From Bacteroidales bacterium (GTDB lineage: Bacteria > Bacteroidota > Bacteroidia > Bacteroidales > Bacteroidaceae), in contig SFCP01000001.1 in NCBI GenBank assembly GCA_004558535.1, forward strand, positions 1 through 64,000: 64,000 bases of DNA, written 5' to 3'. The notes under the pieces were generated by a model. That model saw nothing but the letters and a program-made list of their open reading frames with translations, was not told the origin of the DNA and did no database searches. How positions within the stretch are numbered: position 1 is the stretch's first letter; each line of letters opens with the position of its first letter. Positions 8,607 through 17,513 of this stretch are shown in pieces. A program made the position numbers and the translations under genes.

Positions 8607-11600
8607 ATGAAACAGTATCGCTTAGTAAACAACTTGGTGGGCTGGCTTACATTCCTTGTAGCCGCCACTACCTACTGCCTGACAGTAGAGCCCACGGCAA
8701 GTTTTTGGGATTGTCCCGAGTTTATCACCACTGCTTACAAGCTGGAAGTGGGCCACCCGCCCGGAGCACCGTTTTTCATGCTGACGGGCAACTTTTTCAC
8801 CCTTTTCACCGACGATCCCTCCAAGGTAGCGTTCTGTGTGAACATCATGTCGGCCCTCTTGTCGGCCCTGTGTATTCTCTTCCTGTTCTGGACTATCACA
8901 CACCTGACGCGTAAACTGATCTGCAAGGACGGCATCGTCAGCGAACTGTGGCAGACGATTACCATCATGGGCGCCGGTCTGACGGGAGCCTTGGCTTATA
9001 CGTGGAGCGACACGTTTTGGTTTTCCGCAGTCGAGGGTGAGGTCTACGCCTACAGCTCTATGTTTACCGCGCTGGTATTCTGGCTGATTTTGAAATGGGA
9101 AGACCACGCCGATGAACCGCGCTCGGACCGCTGGCTCGTACTTATTTTCTACTTGACCGGACTTTCGATTGGCGTTCACCTGCTCAACCTGCTCTGTCTG
9201 CCCGCCATCGCGCTGGTATATTACTTCCGGAAAAATTCGCAAGCCCGTCTGAAGGGCTCGCTCGGCGCATTGGCTGTGTCGGCCCTGCTGGTAGTGGCTG
9301 TGCTCTACGGCGTAGTGCCCGGCATCGTCAAGGTAGGTGGCTGCTTCGAGCAGTTCTTTGTCAATACCCTCGGCATGAGCTTCAACACCGGCTTGGTAGT
9401 CTACATCCTGGTGCTCATCGGCGTCGTGCTCTCGGCAATATATTATACGGGCGGCAAGGACCGCAGAAAGATTGTGCCGCTGTATCTGCTCAGCGTGGCT
9501 TTGCTGGGCATTCCTTTCCTGGGCGATGGAATCCAAGCCTTTGTTGTAGGCCTGTTGCTGCTGTGTGCCCTCACCGCAGTACTGCTTTGGAAGAAAAAGG
9601 ACGGCGAGTACGTACTGCGCAAGCGCTTCCTGAATACATCGCTGCTCTGCATGCTGATGCTTATGATAGGCTATTCTTCGTACGCCGTGATTGTGGTGCG
9701 TTCTACGCAGAACACACCGATGGACCAGAACTCGCCTGAGGACATCTTCACTTTGGGTAGTTATCTCAGTCGCGAACAATACGGACAGCGCCCCCTGCTT
9801 TATGGCGAGACATACCTGTCTGCGCCCGCCTACTCAGGCTTCAAGGTTGATGGAGGCTACCTCTATCGCCAGTACATCCCTATTGAACGCACCCGCGTGC
9901 AGCGTCATGTGACGGAAGACCCCAACGCTCCCGATCAATATGATACCTACCAGGAAACCATCGGCTACGAGTATGCCGGTGCAGCCAAGATGATTTTCCC
10001 GCGAATGTACTCGCCGGCTCACACACAGGCTTACAACGCATGGCTCGGCATTGACCCCGAAAACGAGGACGACTACGATGGATTTTTCGCCGCTTTCCGT
10101 CACGCTGACTACGACTTGGACATCACCGGCGACCGCTACGGCAACGACGTCTCGACGACAGAAACCGTCGAGGCCAACATGCCGACGCAGTGGACGAACC
10201 TGCGATTCTTCCTCTCCTACCAAGTGAACTTTATGTACTGGCGCTATTTCCTTTGGAACTTTGCCGGACGACAGAACGACATACAAGGTAACGGCGAACT
10301 GGAACATGGTAACTTCCTCACAGGCTTCTCGTTTATCGATAATGCCCTCTACGGCGACCAATCCAAGCTGCCCGACGAACTAAAGACGAACAAGGGACAC
10401 AATGTGTTCTACTGTCTGCCACTCTTGCTCGGACTAATTGGCTTCTTCTGGCAAGCTTTCCGCGGCGAACGCGGCATCCAGCAGCTTTGGGTCGTGCTTT
10501 TCCTCTTCTTTATGACGGGTTTGGCCATTGTGCTCTACTTGAACCAGACCCCGCAGCAGCCCCGTGAGCGCGACTATGCCTACGCTGGTTCCTTCTATGC
10601 CTTTGCCATTTGGATTGGCATGGGCGTGGCGGCATTGGTAGACGGCGTGCGTCGTTTGCGCGAACGCTTTGCGCAAAAATGGCTGCCTTCCGCTGTCGCC
10701 GCTTCGGTCGTTTCGCTCATCTGTCTGCTGGTTCCGCTCCAGATGGTCAGCCAGACGTGGGACGATCACGACCGCAGTGACCGCTATGCCTGCCGCGATT
10801 TCGGCATGAACTACCTCAGTACGTTGCCTGACGAGGGTGCGCCCATCATCTTCACCAATGGTGACAACGATACGTTCCCCCTGTGGTACGCACAGGAGGT
10901 TGAGGGCTTCCGAACCGACACCCGTGTCTGCAACCTAAGCTATCTGGGCACCGACTGGTACATTGACCAGATGCGCAGACCTGCTTACAATTCACCAGGT
11001 CTTCCTATCGCGTGGAATCGCTCGGAGTATGTCAACAATATGGGCCACGACTTTTTCCAGATCCTCGACAAAACTTACGAGCTGGACGAGATAGCCGCCA
11101 CCCATCCCAACATAGACCCCTACGAGTTGGAGTGGCTTATCGACAACTACGTGCGTAAGGAGGGCTACCTGCCTACTTCCACCTTCCACATCAAGGTGGA
11201 TAAGGACGCAGTGCGCCGCAGCGGCATGCTGCTGCCCTTTGGTCCCGACAGTATTCCCGACTACATGGAAATCGACCTGGGCGGAAAGTCCTCGCTCAGC
11301 AAGAGCGAGATGATGATCTACGAGATGCTGGCGCGCAGCCACTGGAGGCGTCCCATCTACATGAGCGTCACGCTCGGCCAGGACAATATGGCGGGATTGC
11401 AGGACTACCTCGTGCTGGAGGGACTGGCCTACAGAATTACCCCGTTCCGCGGTAGTGGCATCCAGGTCGACGTGGATAAAATGTACAAGAACATGATGAC
11501 CCGCTTCCGCTACGGTAATGTGAAGGCAGACGGCATTTATTTGGACGAAACCGTGATGCGGATGTGTCAGACGCACCGTCGGATGTTCGTATGTCTGGCT

Positions 11601-12341
11601 TCCGAGTTGCTGCGCAACTTCGACGTGGACCGTGCGACCAAGGTGCTCGAAAAGTGCAAGGTTGAGTTGCCCGAAAAGAATATCCCCTACGAAGAGGATA
11701 CCGAGTTGGTACGCCTGTGGCTGATGTGCGGCAAGGCAGACGAGGCTGAGCGAGTAGCTGCCTCCGTGGCGCGTCAGGCTACGCAGTATCTGGAATGGGC
11801 CAGCACGTTGGGCGAAGAAAAGATGCGGCAGAAGGGTGCCCGCTTCCTCGGCGACTGCATGCGCCAGCTCAACATCCTGGACGAGCTGCAGGTACTGCCG
11901 TTCCCGGAAAAGGGCGCTGCGCGCATCCAGGCCTACGTCAAGAAGGCCTACGCCTCCGAGGCGGCCAAATACTCCATGACAATGTTCCTCAGCCGGGCCA
12001 AGAGTTATGCCGACGAAGCCCTCGGTTACAGCCGGGCCTTTGAGAGCGGCACTGTGGGCGCAGATGACATGGAGACTGTGATTAACAAATTCTACCAGGC
12101 CTACCTCCAGTTGAGCGAAGTCGCTGACAAGTTGAAGCAATCCTCGCCCGAACTCGCCCGTCAGGCCGAACAGTTGCTCAAGAGCGTAGAGGATTGCTGG
12201 CTGGGCCGGCAAGTAAATCTCGCCTCGCAGCTTGAGGGACTGATGCCGGGCGACGAGGACGAAGCAATTGCCCCCGAAGACAGCGCAGCGGCCGGGGGTA
12301 GCGCAGGGACTGGCGGGGACGACTTCGCCGCCCAGTCATAA
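8607..12341 (+). CDS. DUF2723 family membrane protein (GT-C / protein O-mannosyltransferase-like)
   Basis: A 1244-residue polytopic membrane protein. The N-terminal half has about ten or more hydrophobic segments, and the motifs SFWDCPEFITTAYKLEVGHP and PPGAPFFMLTGNFF near residues 32-60 are the signature of DUF2723 (PF11028), a family related to GT-C glycosyltransferases. An acidic first loop is usual in GT-C enzymes. The C-terminal third (from about residue 850) is soluble, helical and TPR-like, ending in a low-complexity acidic and glycine-rich tail. The ATG at 8607 begins MKQYRLVNNLVGWLTF, directly before the first helix; an upstream GTG would add 16 unlikely residues. In Bacteroidetes such proteins are thought to act in lipid-linked sugar transfer; the substrate is not shown by sequence. 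Confidence 0.85.
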   Translation: MKQYRLVNNLVGWLTFLVAATTYCLTVEPTASFWDCPEFITTAYKLEVGHPPGAPFFMLTGNFFTLFTDDPSKVAFCVNIMSALLSALCILFLFWTITHLTRKLICKDGIVSELWQTITIMGAGLTGALAYTWSDTFWFSAVEGEVYAYSSMFTALVFWLILKWEDHADEPRSDRWLVLIFYLTGLSIGVHLLNLLCLPAIALVYYFRKNSQARLKGSLGALAVSALLVVAVLYGVVPGIVKVGGCFEQFFVNTLGMSFNTGLVVYILVLIGVVLSAIYYTGGKDRRKIVPLYLLSVALLGIPFLGDGIQAFVVGLLLLCALTAVLLWKKKDGEYVLRKRFLNTSLLCMLMLMIGYSSYAVIVVRSTQNTPMDQNSPEDIFTLGSYLSREQYGQRPLLYGETYLSAPAYSGFKVDGGYLYRQYIPIERTRVQRHVTEDPNAPDQYDTYQETIGYEYAGAAKMIFPRMYSPAHTQAYNAWLGIDPENEDDYDGFFAAFRHADYDLDITGDRYGNDVSTTETVEANMPTQWTNLRFFLSYQVNFMYWRYFLWNFAGRQNDIQGNGELEHGNFLTGFSFIDNALYGDQSKLPDELKTNKGHNVFYCLPLLLGLIGFFWQAFRGERGIQQLWVVLFLFFMTGLAIVLYLNQTPQQPRERDYAYAGSFYAFAIWIGMGVAALVDGVRRLRERFAQKWLPSAVAASVVSLICLLVPLQMVSQTWDDHDRSDRYACRDFGMNYLSTLPDEGAPIIFTNGDNDTFPLWYAQEVEGFRTDTRVCNLSYLGTDWYIDQMRRPAYNSPGLPIAWNRSEYVNNMGHDFFQILDKTYELDEIAATHPNIDPYELEWLIDNYVRKEGYLPTSTFHIKVDKDAVRRSGMLLPFGPDSIPDYMEIDLGGKSSLSKSEMMIYEMLARSHWRRPIYMSVTLGQDNMAGLQDYLVLEGLAYRITPFRGSGIQVDVDKMYKNMMTRFRYGNVKADGIYLDETVMRMCQTHRRMFVCLASELLRNFDVDRATKVLEKCKVELPEKNIPYEEDTELVRLWLMCGKADEAERVAASVARQATQYLEWASTLGEEKMRQKGARFLGDCMRQLNILDELQVLPFPEKGAARIQAYVKKAYASEAAKYSMTMFLSRAKSYADEALGYSRAFESGTVGADDMETVINKFYQAYLQLSEVADKLKQSSPELARQAEQLLKSVEDCWLGRQVNLASQLEGLMPGDEDEAIAPEDSAAAGGSAGTGGDDFAAQS

Positions 12342-12365
12342 TCACAAAGCCCCCGCAGGGGGCGG

Positions 12366-12412
12366 CCACGTGGCAACCGGATGCGTCCGATTGCCACGTG
12401 GTATTGTTTTTT
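12366..12412 (+). terminator. Intrinsic terminator after DUF2723 gene
   Basis: A perfect 11-bp stem CCACGTGGCAA with TTGCCACGTGG is followed by TATTGTTTTTT. The T-rich end is on the plus strand, matching the upstream gene. Confidence 0.85.
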
Positions 12413-12522
12413 AATCTGCCTTTCAGATTTTTCCTTCCGCCTGGCGCGCCGTCCTGTCGGCTTTGAAGCCAAGGCCCCCTCACTTTGCAAATCCAACTAT
12501 CCCGGCATAGCGCGAAAAAACG

Positions 12523-13209
12523 ATGATTATAGAACAACCTGCCTGCTTCCTGCGCTGGCTGTACCCTCGGGCACTTTGGCGCATGAACCCGAAGGAACGG
12601 GCCGTCTACCTGACGTTCGATGACGGTCCCATCCCCGAAGTGACGCCCTGGGTGCTGGATGTGCTGGAACGCTATGGCGTGAAAGCCACCTTCTTCATGG
12701 TGGGCGACAACGTGCGCAAGCATCCCGCCGAGTTCGAGATGGTGCGAGCCGCCGGCCATCGGATTGGCAACCACACGTTCAACCACATCGGCGGCCTGCG
12801 CCACGGCATCACCGGCTACCTGAAGAACGTGGAGGAAGCCAACCTGCTGTTGCAGACCGACCTCTTCCGGCCGCCCCACGGCTGGATGAAGTGGCCGCAG
12901 TACAACACCGTGGCCCGCAAGTACCGCATCGTGATGTGGGACCTCGTCACCCGCGATTACTCCACCCGGCTCAATGGGCGCGATGTCCTGAACAATGTGA
13001 AAAGGCTGGCCCGTCCGGGCAGCATCATCACCTTCCACGATTCGCTGAAGAGCCAGGACAAGCTCCTCTACGCCCTGCCGCGCGCCATAGCGTGGTTGCA
13101 GGAGCAGGGATATGCCTTCAAAGTCTTCCCGCCGGCCGATTTGAAATCCTCCGCTGCCGATCCGAAAAATACGCCTGCGACATCGGAAAAACCCACCTGC
13201 CGGCTTTGA
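12523..13209 (+). CDS. Polysaccharide deacetylase family protein (CE4, NodB domain)
   Basis: A 228-residue protein with all CE4 motifs: YLTFDDGP (motif 1; first Asp catalytic base, second metal ligand) near residue 29, HRIGNHTFNH (motif 2; metal His) near 78, RPPHG (motif 3) near 115, MWDLVTRDYS (motif 4) near 138, and ITFHDS (motif 5) near 166. Family members remove N-acetyl groups from peptidoglycan or other amino sugars, or are related hydrolases. There is no cleavable signal peptide, though a short hydrophobic stretch (FLRWLYP) lies near the start, so location is uncertain. It lies between the DUF2723 terminator and the greA promoter, so it is probably a single-gene unit. The target polymer is unknown. 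Confidence 0.88.
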   Translation: MIIEQPACFLRWLYPRALWRMNPKERAVYLTFDDGPIPEVTPWVLDVLERYGVKATFFMVGDNVRKHPAEFEMVRAAGHRIGNHTFNHIGGLRHGITGYLKNVEEANLLLQTDLFRPPHGWMKWPQYNTVARKYRIVMWDLVTRDYSTRLNGRDVLNNVKRLARPGSIITFHDSLKSQDKLLYALPRAIAWLQEQGYAFKVFPPADLKSSAADPKNTPATSEKPTCRL

Positions 13210-13232
13210 AAACGCGGATTTCGGCGAAAAAA

Positions 13233-13264
13233 TTTTGTCCGCACGAAAATAAGGCCTATCTTTG
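13233..13264 (+). promoter_or_regulatory. greA promoter
   Basis: TTTTG at 13233-13237, 19 nt, then TATCTTTG at 13257-13264, a near-ideal Bacteroidetes promoter. It predicts a leader of about 110 nt before the greA ATG. Confidence 0.85.
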
Positions 13265-13381
13265 CCAAAGAAAAGAAAATAAGGTCAAAGCAGAAAGGAT
13301 TCCGGCTTGCAAAGACGGAGTTCTTTCGATTTTTTTACCTTTAGGAAAAACATACTAATACATAAATACCAACAAATTATT

Positions 13382-13852
13382 ATGGCCTACATGACACAAG
13401 AGGGCTACGACAAGATGGTAGCCCGTCTCCGCCACATGGAAACTGTCGATCGCCCCGCAGCCTCCGCAGCGATTGCGGAAGCGCGCGACAAAGGCGACCT
13501 GTCCGAGAACAGTGAGTACGAAGCTGCAAAGGAAGCCCAGTCCATGCTCGAAACCAAGATTAACCAACTGAAGGCAGCCATTGCAGAAGCAAAAATCATC
13601 GATGCAAGCCAGCTTCGAAGCGATGTAGTGCAGATTCTCTCCACCGTAGAGATGAAGAATCTGGCCAACGGTATGGTCATGAAGTACACCATCGTCAGCG
13701 AAAGCGAAGCAAACCTGCGCGAGGGCAAGATTTCCTCCACCACCCCCATTGCACAGGGACTCCTGGGCAAGAAGGAGGGCGACGTGGTCGAGGTGAAAAT
13801 CCCCCAGGGCGTCATCAAGCTGGAAATCCTGAGCATCAGCGTCGGCGCATAA
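13382..13852 (+). CDS. greA: Transcription elongation factor GreA
   Basis: A 156-residue protein of normal GreA length. It binds the RNA polymerase secondary channel and stimulates cleavage of backtracked RNA. The N-terminal coiled coil carries the signature RDKGDLSENSEYEAAKEAQ, whose two acidic residues at the tip (D and E of GDLSEN) coordinate the catalytic Mg ion. The C-terminal FKBP-like domain includes ISSTTPIAQGLLGKKEGDVV and VKIPQGVIKLEIL. The start at 13382 gives the usual MAYMTQEGYDKM. It has its own promoter at 13233-13264. A HIT protein follows 86 bp downstream and may share the transcript. Confidence 0.97.
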   Translation: MAYMTQEGYDKMVARLRHMETVDRPAASAAIAEARDKGDLSENSEYEAAKEAQSMLETKINQLKAAIAEAKIIDASQLRSDVVQILSTVEMKNLANGMVMKYTIVSESEANLREGKISSTTPIAQGLLGKKEGDVVEVKIPQGVIKLEILSISVGA

Positions 13853-13938
13853 GCCGCCGGTAGCTGCCGGCAGGCACTTTGCCGTGCGCAGCCAAGCCGA
13901 AGACCCTATTTGTTTCAACTGCAATAAATCCCAAGAAC

Positions 13939-14334
13939 GTGACCATTTTCAGTAAAATCATTGCAGGAGAAATTCCCTCCTACAAGTGCGCCGAGGACGA
14001 CCGTTTCTACGCGTTTCTCGACATCAACCCCGTGGCCAAGGGCCACACGCTCGTCGTGCCGAAGCAGGAAGTGGACTACCTCTTCGACCTGGACGACGAC
14101 ACCCTGGCTGCCATGATGGTTTTCTCCAAGCGTGTGGCCGCCGCCATCCGTGCTGCTTATCCCTGTCGCAAGGTCGGGATGGCCGTACTGGGGCTCGAGG
14201 TCAATCACGCGCACATCCATTTGATTCCCTTGCAGAGCGAGGGCGACATGGACTTCCGAAAGGAAAAACTACAGCTGCCGGCCGAGGAAATGCAGGCGAT
14301 TGCCGACAACATCCTCAGTCACTTCTCGGCCTAA
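13939..14334 (+). CDS. HIT family nucleotide hydrolase/transferase
   Basis: A 131-residue HIT protein. The catalytic histidine triad is HAHIHLIPL near residue 91, and the N-terminal signature TIFSKIIAGEIPSYKCAEDD with FLDINPVAKGHTLVVPK is typical of HINT/HIT hydrolases that split nucleoside phosphoramidates or AMP-linked substrates. The likely start is the GTG at 13939 (MTIFSKI); an upstream ATG would add an unrelated 20 residues. It is cytoplasmic. It sits downstream of greA, a pairing common in Bacteroidetes, and ends 18 bp before a terminator. Confidence 0.93.
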   Translation: MTIFSKIIAGEIPSYKCAEDDRFYAFLDINPVAKGHTLVVPKQEVDYLFDLDDDTLAAMMVFSKRVAAAIRAAYPCRKVGMAVLGLEVNHAHIHLIPLQSEGDMDFRKEKLQLPAEEMQAIADNILSHFSA

Positions 14335-14352
14335 AGGCTGCTTTATTTTACA

Positions 14353-14389
14353 ACGGAGGGCAAGCCCGTGTGGCTTGGTCTCCGTTTTT
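14353..14389 (+). terminator. Terminator after greA-HIT unit
   Basis: ACGGAG..CAAGCC pairs with GGCTTG..CTCCGT across a 5-nt loop, with an internal GG/GT mismatch, followed by five T. Confidence 0.8.
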
Positions 14390-14439
14390 GATTTTCTCTC
14401 TCTTCCTTTGCAGCACCTAACCCTTAAATCTATCATTCT

Positions 14440-16953
14440 ATGAAAAGTTTACGCATAGCCTTTGCCTTGTTGCTGTCGGCTGCCACGGCTGCTGCCCAGC
14501 ACGTCGTGTGGTTCGACCGTCCCACCGCCGTACGTCTGCCCGCCTGGACCCGCGATATTCCCGCCGATGCCCCGGCCGGTTATGTCCCGGTCGATGCCGG
14601 CGGCTACAATGCCAATGCTGAGCCCGACTGGGAGCAACATTCTCTGCCCTTGGGCAATGGTTCGATTGGCGCAAACGTCATGGGAAGCATCGCCACCGAG
14701 CGCTACACGCTCAACGAGAAGACCCTGTGGCGCGGCGGTCCCGGCACGATGGATGGCCCTGCCCATTATTGGGACATGAACAAGCAGAGTGCCCACCTCT
14801 TGCCCGAGATACGCCAGGCCTTCACCGACGGAGATTGGGACAAGGCCGCCCGGCTGACGATGCAGAACTTCAACAGCACCGTCCCCTACGAGGCTACGGG
14901 CGAGCGGGCCTTTCGCTTCGGCTCCTATACCACCCTTGGTGAGCTCCGCATCGAGACCGGTCTGACCGAGGAGGCCGTCAGTGGCTACCGGCGCGCCCTG
15001 TCGATCGACTCCGCCGTGGCTACGGTCGCCTTTACCGCCGATGGTGTCGATTATCGCCGCGAATCGTTTGTCAGCTATCCCGACAACGTGATGGCCATCC
15101 GCTTTTCGGCTTCCGCCCGTGGCTGCCAAAATCTGCGCATCGCCTATGTGTCCAATCCTCTGTCGCACGGTGCGACCATTGCGGCCGACGGCGGCCTGCT
15201 CTTCACCGGCACGCTCGACAACAACGGCATGGCCTTTGCCCTGCGCCTGCGGGCTGTGGTTCGCGGCGGTCACCTCTCTGCAGCCGGCGACACGCTCTGT
15301 GTGAGCGGAGCCGACGAAGTTCTCCTCCTCCTCACGGCCGACACCGACTACAAGCCCAACTACGACCCCGACCCGGCTGATGCGCGGGCCTATGTGGGCG
15401 AGGACCCCGTGGCCACCACCGCCGGGTGGATGGCAGCGGCGGAGAAGATGTCCTGGCGCAAGCTCCTGAAGCGCCATGTGCGGGACTATGCCGCGCTCTT
15501 CGGCCGGGTAGAGTTTGAATTGGAGGGAGAAGCTTCTCCGCTGCCCACCAACGAGCGCCTCGAAGCCTACCGCAACGGTAAACCCGACGCCGGACTCGAG
15601 ACGCTCTACTACCAGTTTGGCCGCTACCTGCTCATCGCTTCCTCGCGACCGGGCAACCTGCCCGCCAATCTGCAGGGCATTTGGCACAACAACGTCGACG
15701 GGCCTTGGCGCGTGGACTATCACAACAACATCAACCTCCAGATGAATTACTGGCCGGCCCTCTCGACCAACCTGGCGGAGTGTGCAGAGCCGCTCACCGA
15801 CTTCATCCGCCTGCTCGAGAAGCCGGGCCGCCGCACGGCACAGGCGTATTGGGGTGCCCGCGGCTGGGCAGCCGGCATTTCGGCCAATATCTTCGGATTT
15901 ACCGCGCCGCTCGAGGGGGCCGACATGTCCTGGAATTACAATCCCATGGCGGCATCGTGGCTCGCCACCCACCTGTGGGACTACTACGACTACACCCGCG
16001 ATGCCGACTTCCTGCGCCGCACGGCCTACCCCCTGATGAAGGGTTGCGCCCTCTTCACCGAGGACTTCCTGTGGCGCAAGGCGGACGGCACACTGACCGC
16101 CGCGCCGTCCACCTCGCCCGAGCACGGGCCCATCGACGAGGGCACAACGTTCACCCACGCCGTGGCGCGCGAAATCCTCCTGCGCAGCATCGAGGCCGCC
16201 CGGGTGCTGGGCATCGACACGGCCGACGTGGCACGCTGGCAGGCCGTGCTGCGCGACATGGCGCCCTACGAAATCGGCCGCTACGGCCAGCTGATGGAGT
16301 GGAGCCGCGACATCGACGACCCCAACGACGACCATCGCCACGTCAACCACCTCTTCGGCCTGCATCCCGGCCACACCATCTCGCCCCTGACCACCCCCGA
16401 ACTGGCCGAAGCCTCGCGCGTGGTGCTCAACCACCGCGGCGATGGAGCCACGGGCTGGAGCATGGGCTGGAAACTCAACCAATGGGCACGCCTGCACGAC
16501 GGCAACCGCTCCTACAAGCTCTACGGCAACCTGCTCAAGCAAGGCACGGCCGACAACCTGTGGGACGTGCACCCGCCCTTCCAGATTGACGGCAACTTCG
16601 GCGGTACGGCGGGCGTCACCGAGATGCTTTTGCAGAGCCATGCGGGATGTATCGACCTCTTGCCCTCGCTGCCCGATGCCTGGAGCGCCGGCCATATCTG
16701 CGGCCTCCGTGCCCGTGGCAACTTCAGCGTAGACCTGTACTGGCAGGGCGGACGGCTGGACCACGCCGTCATAGTCAGCCACAGCGGTGAGCCCTGCGCG
16801 GTGCGCTATGGAGCCTCCACGCTTGCAGTTGCAGTAGGCCCCGACGCCCACGCCCTTCGCCCTTTTCCGGCCGTTCCGAAGCAGGGTGGGGCAGTCCGCC
16901 TTCCCTTGCCTTTAGGGCCAAGGCCGGAGCCGTTGCGCGAAATGTTAAAATGA
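14440..16953 (+). CDS. GH95 family alpha-L-fucosidase, secreted
   Basis: An 837-residue exported glycosidase. Residues 1-19 form a signal peptide ([10 protein letters not shown] cleavage region). The N-terminal beta domain starts at [15 protein letters not shown], and the catalytic (alpha/alpha)6 barrel carries the family blocks [14 protein letters not shown] (Asn430 and Asn432 positions, matching the catalytic Asn pair of GH95), [15 protein letters not shown] (acid Glu near 561) and [17 protein letters not shown] (Asp near 717). GH95 enzymes invert and usually cleave alpha-1,2-linked fucose from host glycans; some family members act on galactose. The last three codons and the stop (ATG TTA AAA TGA) lie inside the start of dispersed repeat copy B, so the native C-terminus may have been replaced. 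There is no lipobox, so it is periplasmic or secreted. Confidence 0.93.
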   Translation: MKSLRIAFALLLSAATAAAQHVVWFDRPTAVRLPAWTRDIPADAPAGYVPVDAGGYNANAEPDWEQHSLPLGNGSIGANVMGSIATERYTLNEKTLWRGGPGTMDGPAHYWDMNKQSAHLLPEIRQAFTDGDWDKAARLTMQNFNSTVPYEATGERAFRFGSYTTLGELRIETGLTEEAVSGYRRALSIDSAVATVAFTADGVDYRRESFVSYPDNVMAIRFSASARGCQNLRIAYVSNPLSHGATIAADGGLLFTGTLDNNGMAFALRLRAVVRGGHLSAAGDTLCVSGADEVLLLLTADTDYKPNYDPDPADARAYVGEDPVATTAGWMAAAEKMSWRKLLKRHVRDYAALFGRVEFELEGEASPLPTNERLEAYRNGKPDAGLETLYYQFGRYLLIASSRPGNLPANLQGIWHNNVDGPWRVDYHNNINLQMNYWPALSTNLAECAEPLTDFIRLLEKPGRRTAQAYWGARGWAAGISANIFGFTAPLEGADMSWNYNPMAASWLATHLWDYYDYTRDADFLRRTAYPLMKGCALFTEDFLWRKADGTLTAAPSTSPEHGPIDEGTTFTHAVAREILLRSIEAARVLGIDTADVARWQAVLRDMAPYEIGRYGQLMEWSRDIDDPNDDHRHVNHLFGLHPGHTISPLTTPELAEASRVVLNHRGDGATGWSMGWKLNQWARLHDGNRSYKLYGNLLKQGTADNLWDVHPPFQIDGNFGGTAGVTEMLLQSHAGCIDLLPSLPDAWSAGHICGLRARGNFSVDLYWQGGRLDHAVIVSHSGEPCAVRYGASTLAVAVGPDAHALRPFPAVPKQGGAVRLPLPLGPRPEPLREMLK

Positions 16954-17190
16954 AAAATCGCGATTTGGATTTCGCGAAAAAAAGCAGTATCTTTGTCTCA
17001 GCAAAGGAGGAAGCCGTCTACAACCCACGGCTTCCTCCTTTTTTAAGTCCTGCCTGCGGGCAAAACTATCCGGCACTTACGAAAAACTACAAAGCACTTG
17101 GTTTTATCTACGTCCCAGTCCGGCACAAAACGGGGCTTTAGGAAAGTTTACGTTAAATCTGCTTGTGCACTTCTATGCACTTTCCGGCCC
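16940..17190 (+). repeat. Dispersed promoter-hairpin repeat, copy B
   Basis: Rightward copy: TTTG (16964-16967), exactly 20 nt, TATCTTTG (16988-16995), then the 14-bp stem AAAGGAGGAAGCCG (17003-17016 with 17028-17041) and a run of six T. It is shorter than the others because the segment between the iterons and the outer end is reduced. Iterons in this orientation read AAAACTACAAAGCACTTG. The outer end carries GTGCACTTCTATGCAC, a small palindrome. It overlaps the GH95 stop codon. Confidence 0.88.
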
Positions 17191-17374
17191 GGCAGCAGCA
17201 CGCAAGGCCCGCCCCGGCGAAGTGCCCGGCGCGGTGAAGCCGACCGGGCTTGCTCCTCGGCCTCCCATCCGCCGCCCCTGTGCCGATGCGTGGCCCTCCT
17301 GCTTCGGCGCCGGCACTGCTGCTGCATTTTGCCCGGTCCGGAGGGGCGACTGCGTGCTTCCAATTCCCTCCAAT

Positions 17375-17470
17375 CCCCAAATTCCTACCGAATTTGGGGA
17401 TTGTAATCACTAAATTAGGGGTGAATTTGGGGAATGTAATCCCTAAATTAGGTATAAATTTGGGGATTTG
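17375..17470. repeat. 33-bp tandem repeat with a palindrome, upstream of the DUF4143 gene
   Basis: Two full units of 33 bp (17391-17423 and 17424-17456), each beginning AATTTGGGGA and containing GTAATC.CTAAATTAGG, and a third partial unit from 17457. CCCCAAATTC and GAATTTGGGG (17375-17399) form a palindrome at the left end. The third unit supplies the TTTG box of the promoter that follows, so gain or loss of units could move that element. The preceding 200 bp (17191-17374) hold no gene. Confidence 0.8.
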
Positions 17471-17490
17471 GTGCGGATTTCCTATATTTG
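17459..17490 (+). promoter_or_regulatory. Promoter of the DUF4143 ATPase gene
   Basis: TTTG at 17459-17462, exactly 20 nt, then TATATTTG at 17483-17490. Transcription would begin only about 17 nt before the ATG at 17514. Confidence 0.85.
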
Positions 17491-17513
17491 CGGTTGGAAA
17501 TATAGCAGTAACA

